From Platerodrilus igneus (lineage: Eukaryota > Arthropoda > Insecta > Coleoptera > Lycidae): DNA of 64,000 bases. How positions within the stretch are numbered: the first letter of the stretch is position 1; every line of letters begins with the position of its first letter. Positions 1 through 10,180 of this stretch are shown here, piece after piece. The DNA lies in the NCBI GenBank assembly GCA_036346225.1, contig JARFIW010001215.1:5594501-5658500 (forward strand). Direction: 5' to 3'. A program made the position numbers and the translations under genes. The notes below the pieces were generated by a model. The model made no database searches. It had not been told where the DNA came from and was given only the letters and a program-made list of their open reading frames with translations.

Positions 1-2700
1 CTCTCAATGCCTGAGCTGGGTACAGACCCAATTGAAAATGATAAAAGTGAGGATGTAGGAAAATGGTTGTTGTCTAGGAAAAGGATGTGTAAAGGAAAAG
101 AACAAAAGAAGCATAAATCAGCCTTAGACAAGGACAATGTTATACCTAGCTGCTTATTGGGGGAAGTTCTGCCCATTCTTTCTGTGACAGAATAACAGGA
201 GACTAGCGCCATGGCCAACCAGAAAAGAAAAAGCATCTCAAGGGTGAGATGATAGTAGGTTACAGGAATAGTACCACTAAGAGCAAGCGCTCTTAGGGTA
301 TCAGAGGACATCGGTGATGACCTCAATATATTAAGGATCGGTATCTCCTGACCAGGATCAGAAAGTACTCCCAAGGGAAGAGAAGAAAATAGGTCAAAAT
401 CAGTATTAAAATGTAGATGAGAAGTACACAAAATTTAAATGAATTCAATCAATTATCTGATATATGAGAAAAAATAAGTTTAATCATACGGGCTAAGTGA
501 ACAGGAGAGGTAAGGCTAATCAGCAAGATTTAATTGCAAATCTTTGATATACCAACGACCCGAACCCTATTCGCTCCCGTTTCATCTGTTAATTCATAAA
601 CGTTAGTATAAATTTTCTTTTTAATAAAGCATGGCCCTACGCTTCCTAAAATAATTTGAGACATTGAGTGAATGGATGAATTAAGACTGTAAAAATAGCT
701 TATGTCGTTTTTTCTATCTAATGTGTATGTAAATCAACGTACATATCACTTAACATAATCAAGAACTGGGACTTGCCATTTATTTGAGTCAGCACCAAAC
801 AGTATATGACCTGTCTTTGCACTTAGACAATGAGATCATCATGGTGCTCGCATAATGCATTATTAATCAAACAACTGGATCATGACTGTAATAATTACAA
901 TGATGACATCATCTGTAACCTTTAAAAACTGACATAATAAATTTGGCAACCTTTGAATGTGAACTATATATGATACAAAATAGTTTTACCTTTGATCAAA
1001 ATTTTAGTAACCTAAAAATTATATTTCTTACAGGAAATAACCTTTAATCCTAATGGTGGAATTTACTAAAATAGAATCTATTAAAATGAAATGTGATTAT
1101 AAGTATTTCTAAGGAACATCACAAGTTTTAATGATCTAAATGTGATTATAATCTTTTCCCCTGTGCTCTTCAAATGTTTTAACAATGCTGGATAAAAGGT
1201 GCGAGAAAATACTGCTTGCCAACGAAAAATATTATCATTTATCAAGACCACAAAGTGAATTAGTAATGAAAACTTCGAAAAATTTACACTATACATTGTT
1301 AGAAGATTCGCTTTAGCATTCTGTGCCATCTATTGTTTCTTCCCAAACATAAATTTATCCCTATTCGTTAATGTTTTCTTCTTATCAATTTTGGAGAAAA
1401 TATATTGCAGTCTTAGGGAAATGTGTTGGAAATAAAGAAAATATAAATTTGTTTTGATAAACCAATAATTTTTTAGGCTACCTTTATATTTTAGAGTCCT
1501 TTTTGTAGCAAATTAGATTGTGCTCCACGAGAACTGTAGCATGGCAGACCATTTGCTTCAAAACATTTAACCTGGTTATTTTATTATAGCTAAATGACAG
1601 TTACAGGTAAACGTTCTATAGTTTTTCATGGTGTAACAATATTACACAAATTCTCAATACAAAATAACCTAACAACTCAATGAGTAAATCAATCGTACCT
1701 TGTGTAATCTAGATAGTTAAGATAGATACAGCAAATTGCAGTATCCTTGTAATACGGTTATTTCTGCACTGCAAATGCCATGTATAGTCCTTTTGCGCAT
1801 ACATTCAGTTTCTATTAGAGTCTATTACCTATTTTCTTCAATTTGCTGTGGAATTCATTGAGTTAATCTACAACATTAAACAAGGAGCACAGATAAGATA
1901 CGAGAAGGAATTTCAGTTTAGGAAACGATAGGTGAACTCTGCACAACATTATAACACACTGCCTAGCCATTTCATCTTGTTAATCCAATAGCCCAAGATA
2001 ATCTGTCACGATCATGGCATCCATTGATACCAACTTGTAGAAACTGCTCTACTATATTGCCGTTTCTATTAGTTGTAGCAATGATGCACATTCTTCCAAG
2101 CGTGAGAAACATCTTATGTAGCTAAATACATATGATAAATTATAAGTTATTCCCTTACAGTGCATGGGAATTTAAAGTGCCATAACCTACTTGTACTAGC
2201 TGAATTATTATGGGAAATGTACTACCAATTTAGGATTGGAAATCCCCCGTGTTTAATTATTAAAATAAGGTGTATGATGCCAAAAAAGCATAACAATTTC
2301 AGAATAACGATATGCTGCACCATTACCTGAAACTAACTTGATGCAATGTCTATTGACTACTGAATATCATAAAATTATATAGTAACTTCTAGTAATATTT
2401 CATTACATTATCGTGAATACTTTGTAAACCAACTGCTATTTGAAACAAAAGTAATACAACTATTAATATAGCAGTAAGCAGGATTCTTTTATATAGTCAG
2501 GGACCGATCATTCTTTAGTAAGTTAGTGATTTGGTGTCATATTAAAAAATTATGAAGACTCTTGTGGTGCATCTGTCTTAACCTGGTACATTCTCCTCTT
2601 CTGGATTAGCGTTATATTTGCGATTTAAAGACATTATTTATTGGTTATATTTTTGGAATGCTGGTTTACATTTTGTATTGTTATTATACTGTTGTTTTAG
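1..2700. other. Upstream/intronic sequence with no supported gene
   Basis: I see no recognisable coding domain here. A 62-codon open frame at 7-195 (+) is hydrophilic and Lys-rich with no family I recognise; its reading frame is short enough to be chance. The stretch directly left of 2701 ends in a pyrimidine-rich tract followed by TTTTAG, a good splice acceptor, so at least the right end is probably intron of the transporter gene. I looked for the diagnostic first-helix motif of monocarboxylate transporters (PDGGWGW-like) on the + strand and did not find it, so the first coding exon is probably outside the window. Confidence 0.5.
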
Positions 2701-2970
2701 TTATGCACAAGATCTATAGAGCCATCATTTGGACTACTATTTGGAGATTTGTTGAAGGAACTACAAGTTGAAACAACAGGGGCGGCATTAATAATGAGTA
2801 CTTTAGATGCACTAATAAATTTTTCTGGATTGTTAGTAGGACCCCTAATACGTGCCTTCTCTTATCGTAAGTATCATTAGTAGGAGCTGCCTTCTGTGCT
2901 TTAGGTTTAGCACTAACATCTCCTGCACGTAGTATGGCACATATCCTAATTACCTACAGTATTATAAATG
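2701..2970 (+). CDS. Monocarboxylate transporter-like (SLC16/MFS) gene, first exon in window, needs one-base frame correction
   Basis: This exon encodes about TM2-TM3 of an SLC16-type major facilitator transporter, a plasma-membrane carrier of monocarboxylates or related small solutes. The reading starts with LCTRSIEPSFGLLFGDLL, then ETTGAALIMSTLDA and GLLVGPLIRAFSYRK, the typical loop of insect monocarboxylate transporters. After SYRK (codon at 2869) the frame meets stops. Reading resumes one frame over from 2871 as VSLVGAAFCALGL, ending IIN plus one base at a GTAAAT donor (2971). The family is continuous across this point (SYRK followed by V/A-x-VGA), so one base (probably a G) is missing, either by mutation or by assembly error. 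Acceptor TTTTAG precedes 2701. TM1 is not in the window. Family is certain; substrate and orthologue are not. Confidence 0.85.
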
Positions 2971-3020
2971 GTAAATTACTTTTTAAATAATGCTTTGTTT
3001 ACACAGTAAAAAATTAACAG

Positions 3021-3304
3021 GATTGGGAGTTGGATTAGCTGCATCTGCTACGTTTGTTTCCTTAAATCATTATTTTGTTAAACGTAGAGGACAAGCGGTT
3101 GGCTTCTCATTAGCAGGAACAGCCTTTGGAATGATGTTAATGCCACAAGCAGTACGATTACTTTTAGAAGCTTATAGTTTTCAGGGTACTACTTTAATAT
3201 TAAGCGGGATTGCACTACATGCCCTTGTAGGTTCAAGTCTGCTACAACCTGCCGAATGGCATTTTGTTCCTGCTACCAAAGACGTTGAGGAAGCCGGAGC
3301 AAAA
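3021..3304 (+). CDS. Monocarboxylate transporter-like gene, exon encoding TM4-TM6
   Basis: This block joins the previous one across a 50-nt GT-AG intron (2971-3020). One base carried over plus GA makes the Gly codon of the motif ING-LGVGLAAS. It continues with LNHYFVKRRGQAVG and FSLAGTAFGMMLMPQ. These match the conserved TM4-TM5 signature of the SLC16 family, in which a tyrosine-phenylalanine is followed by basic residues and an A-x-G helix. TM6 is rich in Leu/Ile/Ala and ends LVGSSLLQPAEWH. The exon closes on a full Lys codon at 3304 before a strong GTAAGT donor. Frame is open throughout, with conserved residues and no sign of decay, unlike the neighbouring repeats. Confidence 0.93.
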
Positions 3305-3453
3305 GTAAGTGAATCTATCATTTTATAATAAAACCTAACTGAATTACATTAATTATTTTATTGCTGCTCAGACCATAACTTTCTACTTTTCTTCCAACGA
3401 GGTACTGCTTATCAAATTTTATTATAAATGTATATTAAAAATGTTATTAATAG

Positions 3454-3714
3454 GAAATGGAGACAATAAAAGAAGCAGAGGAGGAAGATACTGAATCACC
3501 TGAAAGTGGGCAAACACAAACTTTAATCAGTGTAAAAACTAATCCTGATTTAAGGAAAGTGCCTGACGATGGATTAATTAAAAGATTTGATGCATTTCCT
3601 AGAAATTTTTCAACTATGAGTTTTGTCTCACGTGGACGTAAATTTTCTGTCACATCTGACTATTTTTTGTCTAATATGGATTTTACTGGATCTAGTTTAC
3701 AGTTACATTTACAG
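3454..3714 (+). CDS. Monocarboxylate transporter-like gene, exon encoding the central cytoplasmic loop
   Basis: The acceptor TTAATAG ends at 3453 and the exon opens in phase 0 with EMETIKEAEEED. It encodes 87 residues of the long, poorly conserved cytoplasmic loop between TM6 and TM7 of SLC16 proteins. The loop has an acidic start, several Ser/Thr-rich stretches and basic patches such as FVSRGRKFSVTSDYF, a typical place for phosphorylation control. The donor after CAG at 3714 is GTTCGT, a weaker donor than the others, but the frame and phase fit the next exon exactly. Identity rests mainly on its position between two well-recognised exons; the loop itself would not identify the family. Confidence 0.82.
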
Positions 3715-3959
3715 GTTCGTATATTTTTTAAGTTACATCGACACTGTTTATCTATTTCTGATGCTCTGCTTTGAAAATTTGCAAACCCATTTCGTTAACT
3801 TGTGTAGTTTATGCAATCATTGACAAATTGCAACTATAAAACTATGAATTTTCAAAATAGGCGAACGATTTCCAACTTGGCGGACTTAATCATATAATTG
3901 CTTTTTTTGCGTTACTCCAATATATTAAAGACAATTGTTTAATTTATTCTTGTTTTTAG

Positions 3960-4413
3960 AAAAATGAAGGCACCTTCTCTTCGTCAAATACAACAGGAGG
4001 TGCTCGCATGAGACGTAACATGAGTTATCCGGCAGTCCAATTAAATTCACATTTTAAATTTATTAAAGAATTACCTCGAGAACCATTAAAAATAGAACCA
4101 AAAAAGAAAGACACTATATGGACAAAAATTGCAAAGTTTATGGATTTAGATTTACTTAAAGATCCAATTTATTTAAATCTAGTTTTTGGGCTTTCAGTAT
4201 TTTATGTGGCTGAACAAAACTTTAAAATGGTGACTCCGTTCTTTTTTGAAAGTATTGGTTATAGTAAATCTAACACTGCCACCTTCCTCTCTGTTCAAGC
4301 CTTTACTGACATACTAGCAAGGCTTGTTCTTCCGCCAATTTGTGATAGAGTTGCTGTGACAAAACGTACATTGTTTATGTTTGGAATTCTACTTGTTGGA
4401 ATAACTCGATCAG
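3960..4413 (+). CDS. Monocarboxylate transporter-like gene, exon encoding TM7-TM9
   Basis: Acceptor TTTTTAG ends at 3959. The exon finishes the cytoplasmic loop, which carries basic segments such as MRRNMSYPA and PLKIEPKKKD. It then encodes TM7 (PIYLNLVFGLSVFYVAEQNF), TM8 (TATFLSVQAFTDILARL, followed by the conserved PPICDR-type turn) and the first half of TM9 (TLFMFGILLVGITRS). LKDPIYLNL is the usual SLC16 entry into TM7, and the DILAR-x-x-x-P-x-x-CDR pattern is the conserved TM8 signature. It ends with one spare base before GTAAGC (4414), matching the two bases taken from the next exon. No stops or frameshifts. Confidence 0.93.
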
Positions 4414-4792
4414 GTAAGCTTTAAAATTTCGATTTGTTTTCGCTCGTTGCGAAGTCTAACTGTACATACGAAACTAAGAAGTTGTTTTAAATTTTGCATT
4501 TTTTTTCAAAATTCTGTCAACAGTTTTGTTATTTCTCAATTTGTTTAAACAGAGTATTAGTTTTTACAATAAAATATGTATTTTTCTGATTCTAATAAAT
4601 TTATGACTTTTTGTTGGCAGCTGAAGGAGCCTAAATAAATAGGTAAACAAAAAAATTTTAGAACTGTAAGCTTATAAGAACATTCTATTTTCGACAGGCG
4701 TTTTGCTTTTGTTTTATAATTTTTGTATAACGCGAGTGTCATATTTAGTTATTAAATTGTGTTGTGTAATTTTTGATTTCTATTGTTCACAG

Positions 4793-4984
4793 TATTGGCT
4801 GAACAAACCGATTATACAACAATAATGCTTTGGTTGGTTGTGTGTGGATTTGTACGAGGAGCTGCTCTTATCAACTTTACTATAACTATATCAGAGTATT
4901 CCACTCTTGAAAAACTACCAGCAGCATTTGGATTACACATGGTTGGAAAGGGATTGTTTGTTGTTGGATTTGGACCTGTATTAG
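4793..4984 (+). CDS. Monocarboxylate transporter-like gene, exon encoding TM10-TM11
   Basis: After acceptor TTGTTCACAG (ends 4792) the split codon G-TA restores the frame and the protein reads VLAEQTDYTTIMLWL. It continues through TM10 (VCGFVRGAALINFTITISEY) and into TM11 (LPAAFGLHMVGKGLF, then VVGFGPVLG). The LPAAFGL-x-x-x-x-G motif and the GP-x-LG that follows are standard SLC16 sequence. The exon ends with a single G before a strong GTAAGT donor at 4985, which demands a partner exon starting with two bases of a Gly codon. That partner is found 15.5 kb downstream at 20466. Confidence 0.93.
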
Positions 4985-5608
4985 GTAAGTATGAGTATTA
5001 AGTGAGTTAATTTTATAAAATTTATGAACTAAGTATTATTTTTATATTTGCAATAGGCAAAGAGAATCGTTTTTCCATTTGTTTCAGGCCATGGGCTTGA
5101 GTGGAGTGAATTTGTATCCAAGATTGGTTTACTTCTTCTCTAAAGTTTGTTTTCAAATGTAAGCTTTGTAAATTATTGAGCTAGTATCAACTACCTCCAA
5201 AGTATAAAAATTATTGCTAACCCTTCACTTACGTTTGAGTTAGAGCATTTTTTAGCATGGTAACACTAAGGTATTACCAATTTTACATCTTATGCTTCGG
5301 GATAGATAAATTAACACCAACTCCATTAAATCGTTTAAACCCGCTTATGATGTTTTATGTTCTGCGTAATTTATTGGTTCTGGAACAGGCATCAACGCCA
5401 CTGAAGAAAGAACAAAAAGATTTTTGAATGAGCAGTTGTTATGCGTTCTTACTAAATTTTTGCAGGAATAGTATAAAATGTTAAACCGGCTTTCAAATAT
5501 CAAATCTAAAGTCACCTTTCTATCTGATTACACTTTTTTTATTTTCTGAAGATATTAAGTAGACATTCACCAATTTGTTATGGTTAAGATAAGCATTACG
5601 TTATATTT

Positions 5609-7285
5609 GCCCTAAAGGGGCCGGAACCCTGTAGCAATTTAAAGGATGTACTGGTTAACTACAGTGGTGCAGGAGTGAGTTCCTATGTTAGAATTAAAAA
5701 AAATAAAAGAAATTAAAATAATAAATACGGCTGAAATACAAAACTGCGTTACTATATTCACTTACCTTAAAAGGCTTTTTCTCTTTTCCATATTTAAGTG
5801 GCGCCAAACTGTCTTGTCTTATAAATCCCTTCAATAATATTTCTACGTGGATAGGTCGCATAGGTCTCATTTGATTTTTGGTTTCCTAAACTTACCACAT
5901 ATTTTATCTTTCTCTAAAATATCTTGAAACATTGAGTTTTGTCATAATTAAAAAAATTCTGAACATCAAGGCCTCTCCCAAATACAGTTCGATCACTGGG
6001 GCGACGATATCCTTTTATAATGACATAATTTTTATCCTAGTCTATAAATAAATGCAAATAAAATTCAACCTATACTTAATTTCTATTGGCATTAAATAAT
6101 TGCGTTATAAATAAGAATATACATTCCTTAAAAGAAATCCTAAAAGAACATTAAATCAAATTCATCAATTATACTGTAGCTGCTCCCGTTTTCATTACTG
6201 AATTACATGACATTCTAAATCGCAATTTTTGAAAATGCCTTTAATAACAAACACTGCAACAGTTAAATGCCAGCTTCTCATTTTATCATTTCATTATCCA
6301 TTCAAAATGCTAAAGTTTCAAGCTTTAACTAATACTAAATTTCACCAATAAAACTTATATTTAAAATCAATATGCACATATTTCTTAATATTTCAAAATG
6401 CCCCAACTTACTTGCACCCTAATATCAAGCTTAAATTTAACCAACACTAATTCCATCCCTCTTGCATCGTTCAACTTTTGTATTCGATTCATTTCCTACT
6501 ACATGAATACCAATTCGTTTACATTTAAAATTCCTATGTACATAAAATTATATACTTAAATAACTAATTTCCTCCGTTCATTTAACATCCCCTGAATAAG
6601 GAAATATAAGGACACCAATGTACACCTATGTACATAAAATTATATACTTAAAAAACTCGTATTCTCTGTTCATTTAACATCCCCTAAATAAGGAAATCTA
6701 AGGTCACCAATGAGTCATATTCGAATTATGTCACAAACCCATAAAACAACAATAACAAATTTTCATTTCTAAACAGACAAACTTGCAAGCTCTAATCTCT
6801 TCATTTATTTACGAATTTCACCGGCGCGACAGAAAAATTTGCAAGTGATTTATTGTCTTTCTGCAAATTAAACGACGTCCCTAGCGTGCACGGCACACCT
6901 TCAACCCTCTTGTGGCCTACATTTTTGACTTCTCTGTTTGAACTTTACTTTCAACTGTGTTGCTTAGTTGTTATATCAAATCTCTTCCTCTATAAAAATC
7001 CTATTGACTACTGTCAGTATCCGATAGTATAATGTAACAATTTTAATCTATGTGTATGTACTATGTTATTGACACATTGCTTTGTATATAATTTGTATTA
7101 GTATTGTAATATGGTATTATTTTAAATATCCTTAATGGTCAGGACTGACAACTCTGTCTATTGTAACTTATCTTGTTCATGGGAAATACATACACAGCGT
7201 TTTGTAATATTGAGATATGTTTTCATTTGTGATTTTAAATTAAGTCATCATCCTGGATTATTACGTTTAATGTATTTAAAAGAAA
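5609..7285 (+). repeat. Dispersed repeat family 1, copy A (longest, in the transporter intron)
   Basis: The copy starts near CCTAAAGGGGCCGGAACCC, followed by GTTAACTACAGTGGTGCAGG and GAGTTCCTATG. It then has a purine-rich A tract, the box GGCTGAAATACAAAACTGCG, a CTTACCTTAAAAGGC box, a long AT-rich body, and ends near GATTTTAAATTAAGTCATCA. The same boxes in the same order recur near 30.57, 34.13, 39.43, 41.89 and 49.23 kb. The consensus head (GGGTGCACCAG...AGTGGTGCAGG) can fold into a short hairpin. I see no long open frame, target duplication or long terminal inverted repeat, so I call it a non-autonomous interspersed repeat of unknown class. The right boundary is approximate. Confidence 0.75.
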
Positions 7286-7789
7286 TAATGTTATACCTTA
7301 TTGAAAATTACTGACTTAACTTGTAGGTAAGTTTCCTGTATTTTATAAGACATCACATAACTTCCAGCTCTATGACTGTACCAGGTTTCTTTCTTTTGAA
7401 GATTAAACTTTATCTTAGAGTACATGCTGCACACTTTTCCTATTAACAAATCAAATCTAACCATTTAAAGTTTCTTTGTGGTTATGAAGTGTTTTTCACG
7501 TGGTGTTTTCACATTATAAAAATTTTTCTGCAGTATGTCTTAAGGAATTTTTGAAATTGGAAATAATACCTAGTAACTTATATCAAAATAAAAATATTTT
7601 GACTAATTATTTTAAGGAATAAATGTAAAATGTTTCCAGTTTGAAAATAATGCTTTTTAATTTTTGTCGTCATTTCTCATAATTTAAAAAATACTTTCAA
7701 CATTGTATGAAAATAAATTATACTGCAAATAAGAAAATTGATGTGATAATTACAAAATTTCCTTGCAGTGTAGGTAGGCGAAGTTCAAA

Positions 7790-8020
7790 GAAGGATGGGA
7801 ACTCCTGATGTTTATTATTGGTTGTATTTAATATATATTAGATGCTTTCCTGTTTATTTCTGTGTCCTAGTTTAATATTATGATGACATAGCCATGTTAT
7901 TAATGTGAACTACCAAAGCTTGTTTAAATCTTTTCGGGCTATTTTCATGGTAAACTTCATTTAACTAACTGAAATTAATAAAACCTTTCCTATTACCTTA
8001 CGTTTGCTTAAATAACATAC
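7790..8020 (-). repeat. Fragment shared with the pogo-type relic at 38.5-38.7 kb
   Basis: TTGTATTTAATATATATTAG, CTGTTTATTTCTGTGTCCTA and the following TTTAATATTATGATGACATA line up with 38510-38640 in the same orientation, including the later block TTCATTTAACTAACT. The 38-kb copy adjoins pogo/Tigger transposase sequence on the minus strand, so this is probably the 3' part of another copy of that element. It carries no readable transposase on its own. Confidence 0.5.
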
Positions 8021-9219
8021 TATCATTACAATATTGATGAATTTTTGACGCTTTGTGCTAACTATTGTTCATAATTTGTTTAAGTTTTGTCAGAGAATTA
8101 TTAAAACTCAAAAATAACACTCAAAAGTTGATTTTTTTTAGTAACAGTGGAACGGAGAGCGTAAAAACTGGCTTTATATATGGTCTTGAGACTGATATTG
8201 AGTATAAAGCTAGACAGTTGTCTGAAGAACATTATCTGAACTATATACATCTCCTATTCTTTGGGGGTGGACAATTTTAGCAAATAATTTATTGTATCCG
8301 AATCACATTCAAAGAGTACACATTCTGCTCGTCTGCAATTTTTATTACGGTTTAATGTTGGTTTGTCGTTTCTTTAAATGCCAGTTTGAAAACTTTTATT
8401 TGGTGAATAGATTTTATTACTATTTTTAAGTCTATGTAAAGGTATTTACCGTAAATAAATAAAATTTAGTGATGGTGCAAGTATCCCAAACAATTTTATC
8501 AAAAATTTTCACAACTGTTCGTGGACAGACCAAAATTCACTCGTGATTGGAACTCATTTCTAGGAACAATTTTTTATGAGTGTGCGTGTGGATTGGTATA
8601 ATAGTAGATTTTTTTTTGATGGGGCAATTTTTCCTTCCGTGAATGCTCATTGGACAATAGTATACAAAATTTTTTCCAGTTTTTGAAAACTACCACTTAG
8701 CATCAGAAATAAAATGTGACTTATGCACGACAGTACACCTGTATTAGAACAGCAAGTTCACCGGTCGTTGCATTGGTTAAGAAGGATCTCAATCATGACC
8801 TAAACGGTCAAATTTTTCTCTTTTGGGTACGCTTTATTGTTAGTTTATAAAATACCATTTTACACTTAAAAGGTACTGTTTAGTTAACCCTTTGCATGTA
8901 CAGAGGGTGTGATATATTACACAGAATTTGCAAATGAAGTAATATAACTTACGTTTAAAATTAACAATGTAAATTAATTATTAACTCTGTTCATCTTCTA
9001 ATTTAATGCATATTACCAGGCTGTATCAAGTACGATATTTGTACATCATCAAGTGTTCATTTTGGTTACTGATTCACTTCTTCAAAGGTGTATATTTGCA
9101 CACTGTACAAGTCATTCAAGATACGTGGCCACGTCGAGAATTTTATCATGGCGGCATTTCCAACAACTTGAAAACCCACCACCATTATGTACGTTATGCA
9201 TTCTGATTGTTCGGAAAAC

Positions 9220-10180
9220 ATTGTCTGTTCTGAGCTGTGGTAACAAGGATCGTTTGAAACTGCTACTCAAGGAAAGAGAAATTAAATAGAATAAAAAGCA
9301 GACTAAATCATAATTTTTGAAGAAAAAAAGATCTAAAAAGCACACTACTGGAAGAGCATCGAAAATTCAGCTGAATTAGTGTGAGGACTGACAGTAAGCA
9401 AAACCAGCCAAAGGAAAAGAAAATGGATATAAGAAATTTAGGAAAGAATGGGTGCATGATTCGGAAGAAAACTAAAAGAAACTAAAGGGCATGTGTGTGT
9501 ATGTGCGCGCATTTGTGCACATGCATGCATGTGTGGGTATGCTTGCATGCGTGTATGTGCATGCATCTGTGTGCTCATTTGTATGTGCGAGCGGGTGTTT
9601 GCGTGTGTGTGTAGTTGCTGTGTTGAACTGTTTAGTCGCATCTTACGACAGGCGCGTTATACTGTGGGGCATCCGGGCCCACTTGGGTGTGTGTGCGTAT
9701 GTGTATTTGCTATGTAGAGAGTGTCTTGAACCATTTTAGTTGTCTCTTACGGCAGATAGGTCATACCTAGTGTATCTGGATTAGAATAGCCCCACGGTAT
9801 GACCTGTCTGTCATAAGAAGCGTCTAAAGCGATTCAACACTCACTACACAGCAAATACACTTACGCACGTGTGCACACACACGCGCACACACACACACAC
9901 AATCAATCATAACTCAACTCTATTTCATATTTTAGTTTTTTTTAATCACGTACCCGTTCTTTCCTGAACTCCTCATACCCATTTCCTTTGGCTGGATTTG
10001 CTTACCGACAGTCCTCATGCTGACTTAGTTGAATTTTCCATTCTCTTCCTGTGGTATGTACTTTTTAGACTTTTTTCTTTTCTTCTGAAATTACGACTTC
10101 GTCAACTTTTCGGTCTATTTAGTTTTTATTTTCTTGATTTTCAGCTTCAGAAGGTCACAGCTTGGAGTACAAAATTTTTT
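9220..10180. repeat. Large imperfect inverted repeat with TG/CA-rich flanks of the centre
   Basis: The left arm (about 9220-9700) pairs with the right arm (about 9740-10180). Examples: GTGAGGACTGACAGTAAGCA at 9381 pairs with the reverse complement of TGCTTACCGACAGTCCTCAT near 10000; AACCAGCCAAAGGAAA pairs with TTTCCTTTGGCTGGAT; and TG-rich sequence at 9490-9615 pairs with CA-rich sequence at 9870-9900. The central part holds three copies of a short box (TCTTACGACAGGC at 9640, a diverged direct copy near 9745, and an inverted copy ending near 9830) next to a CCCCAC/GTGGGG element. Such an arrangement fits a foldback element or an inverted pair of one repeat. Cysteine-rich open frames inside are only translations of TG repeats. 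Confidence 0.7.

Noticed and set aside
2867..2880. A 14-nt GT...AG 'intron' that would restore the frame
   Set aside because: Far below the minimum length for spliceosomal splicing; a missing base explains the break better.
9438..9739. Cysteine/histidine-rich open frames on both strands
   Set aside because: They are translations of TG/CA microsatellite sequence within the inverted repeat; no protein family behind them.
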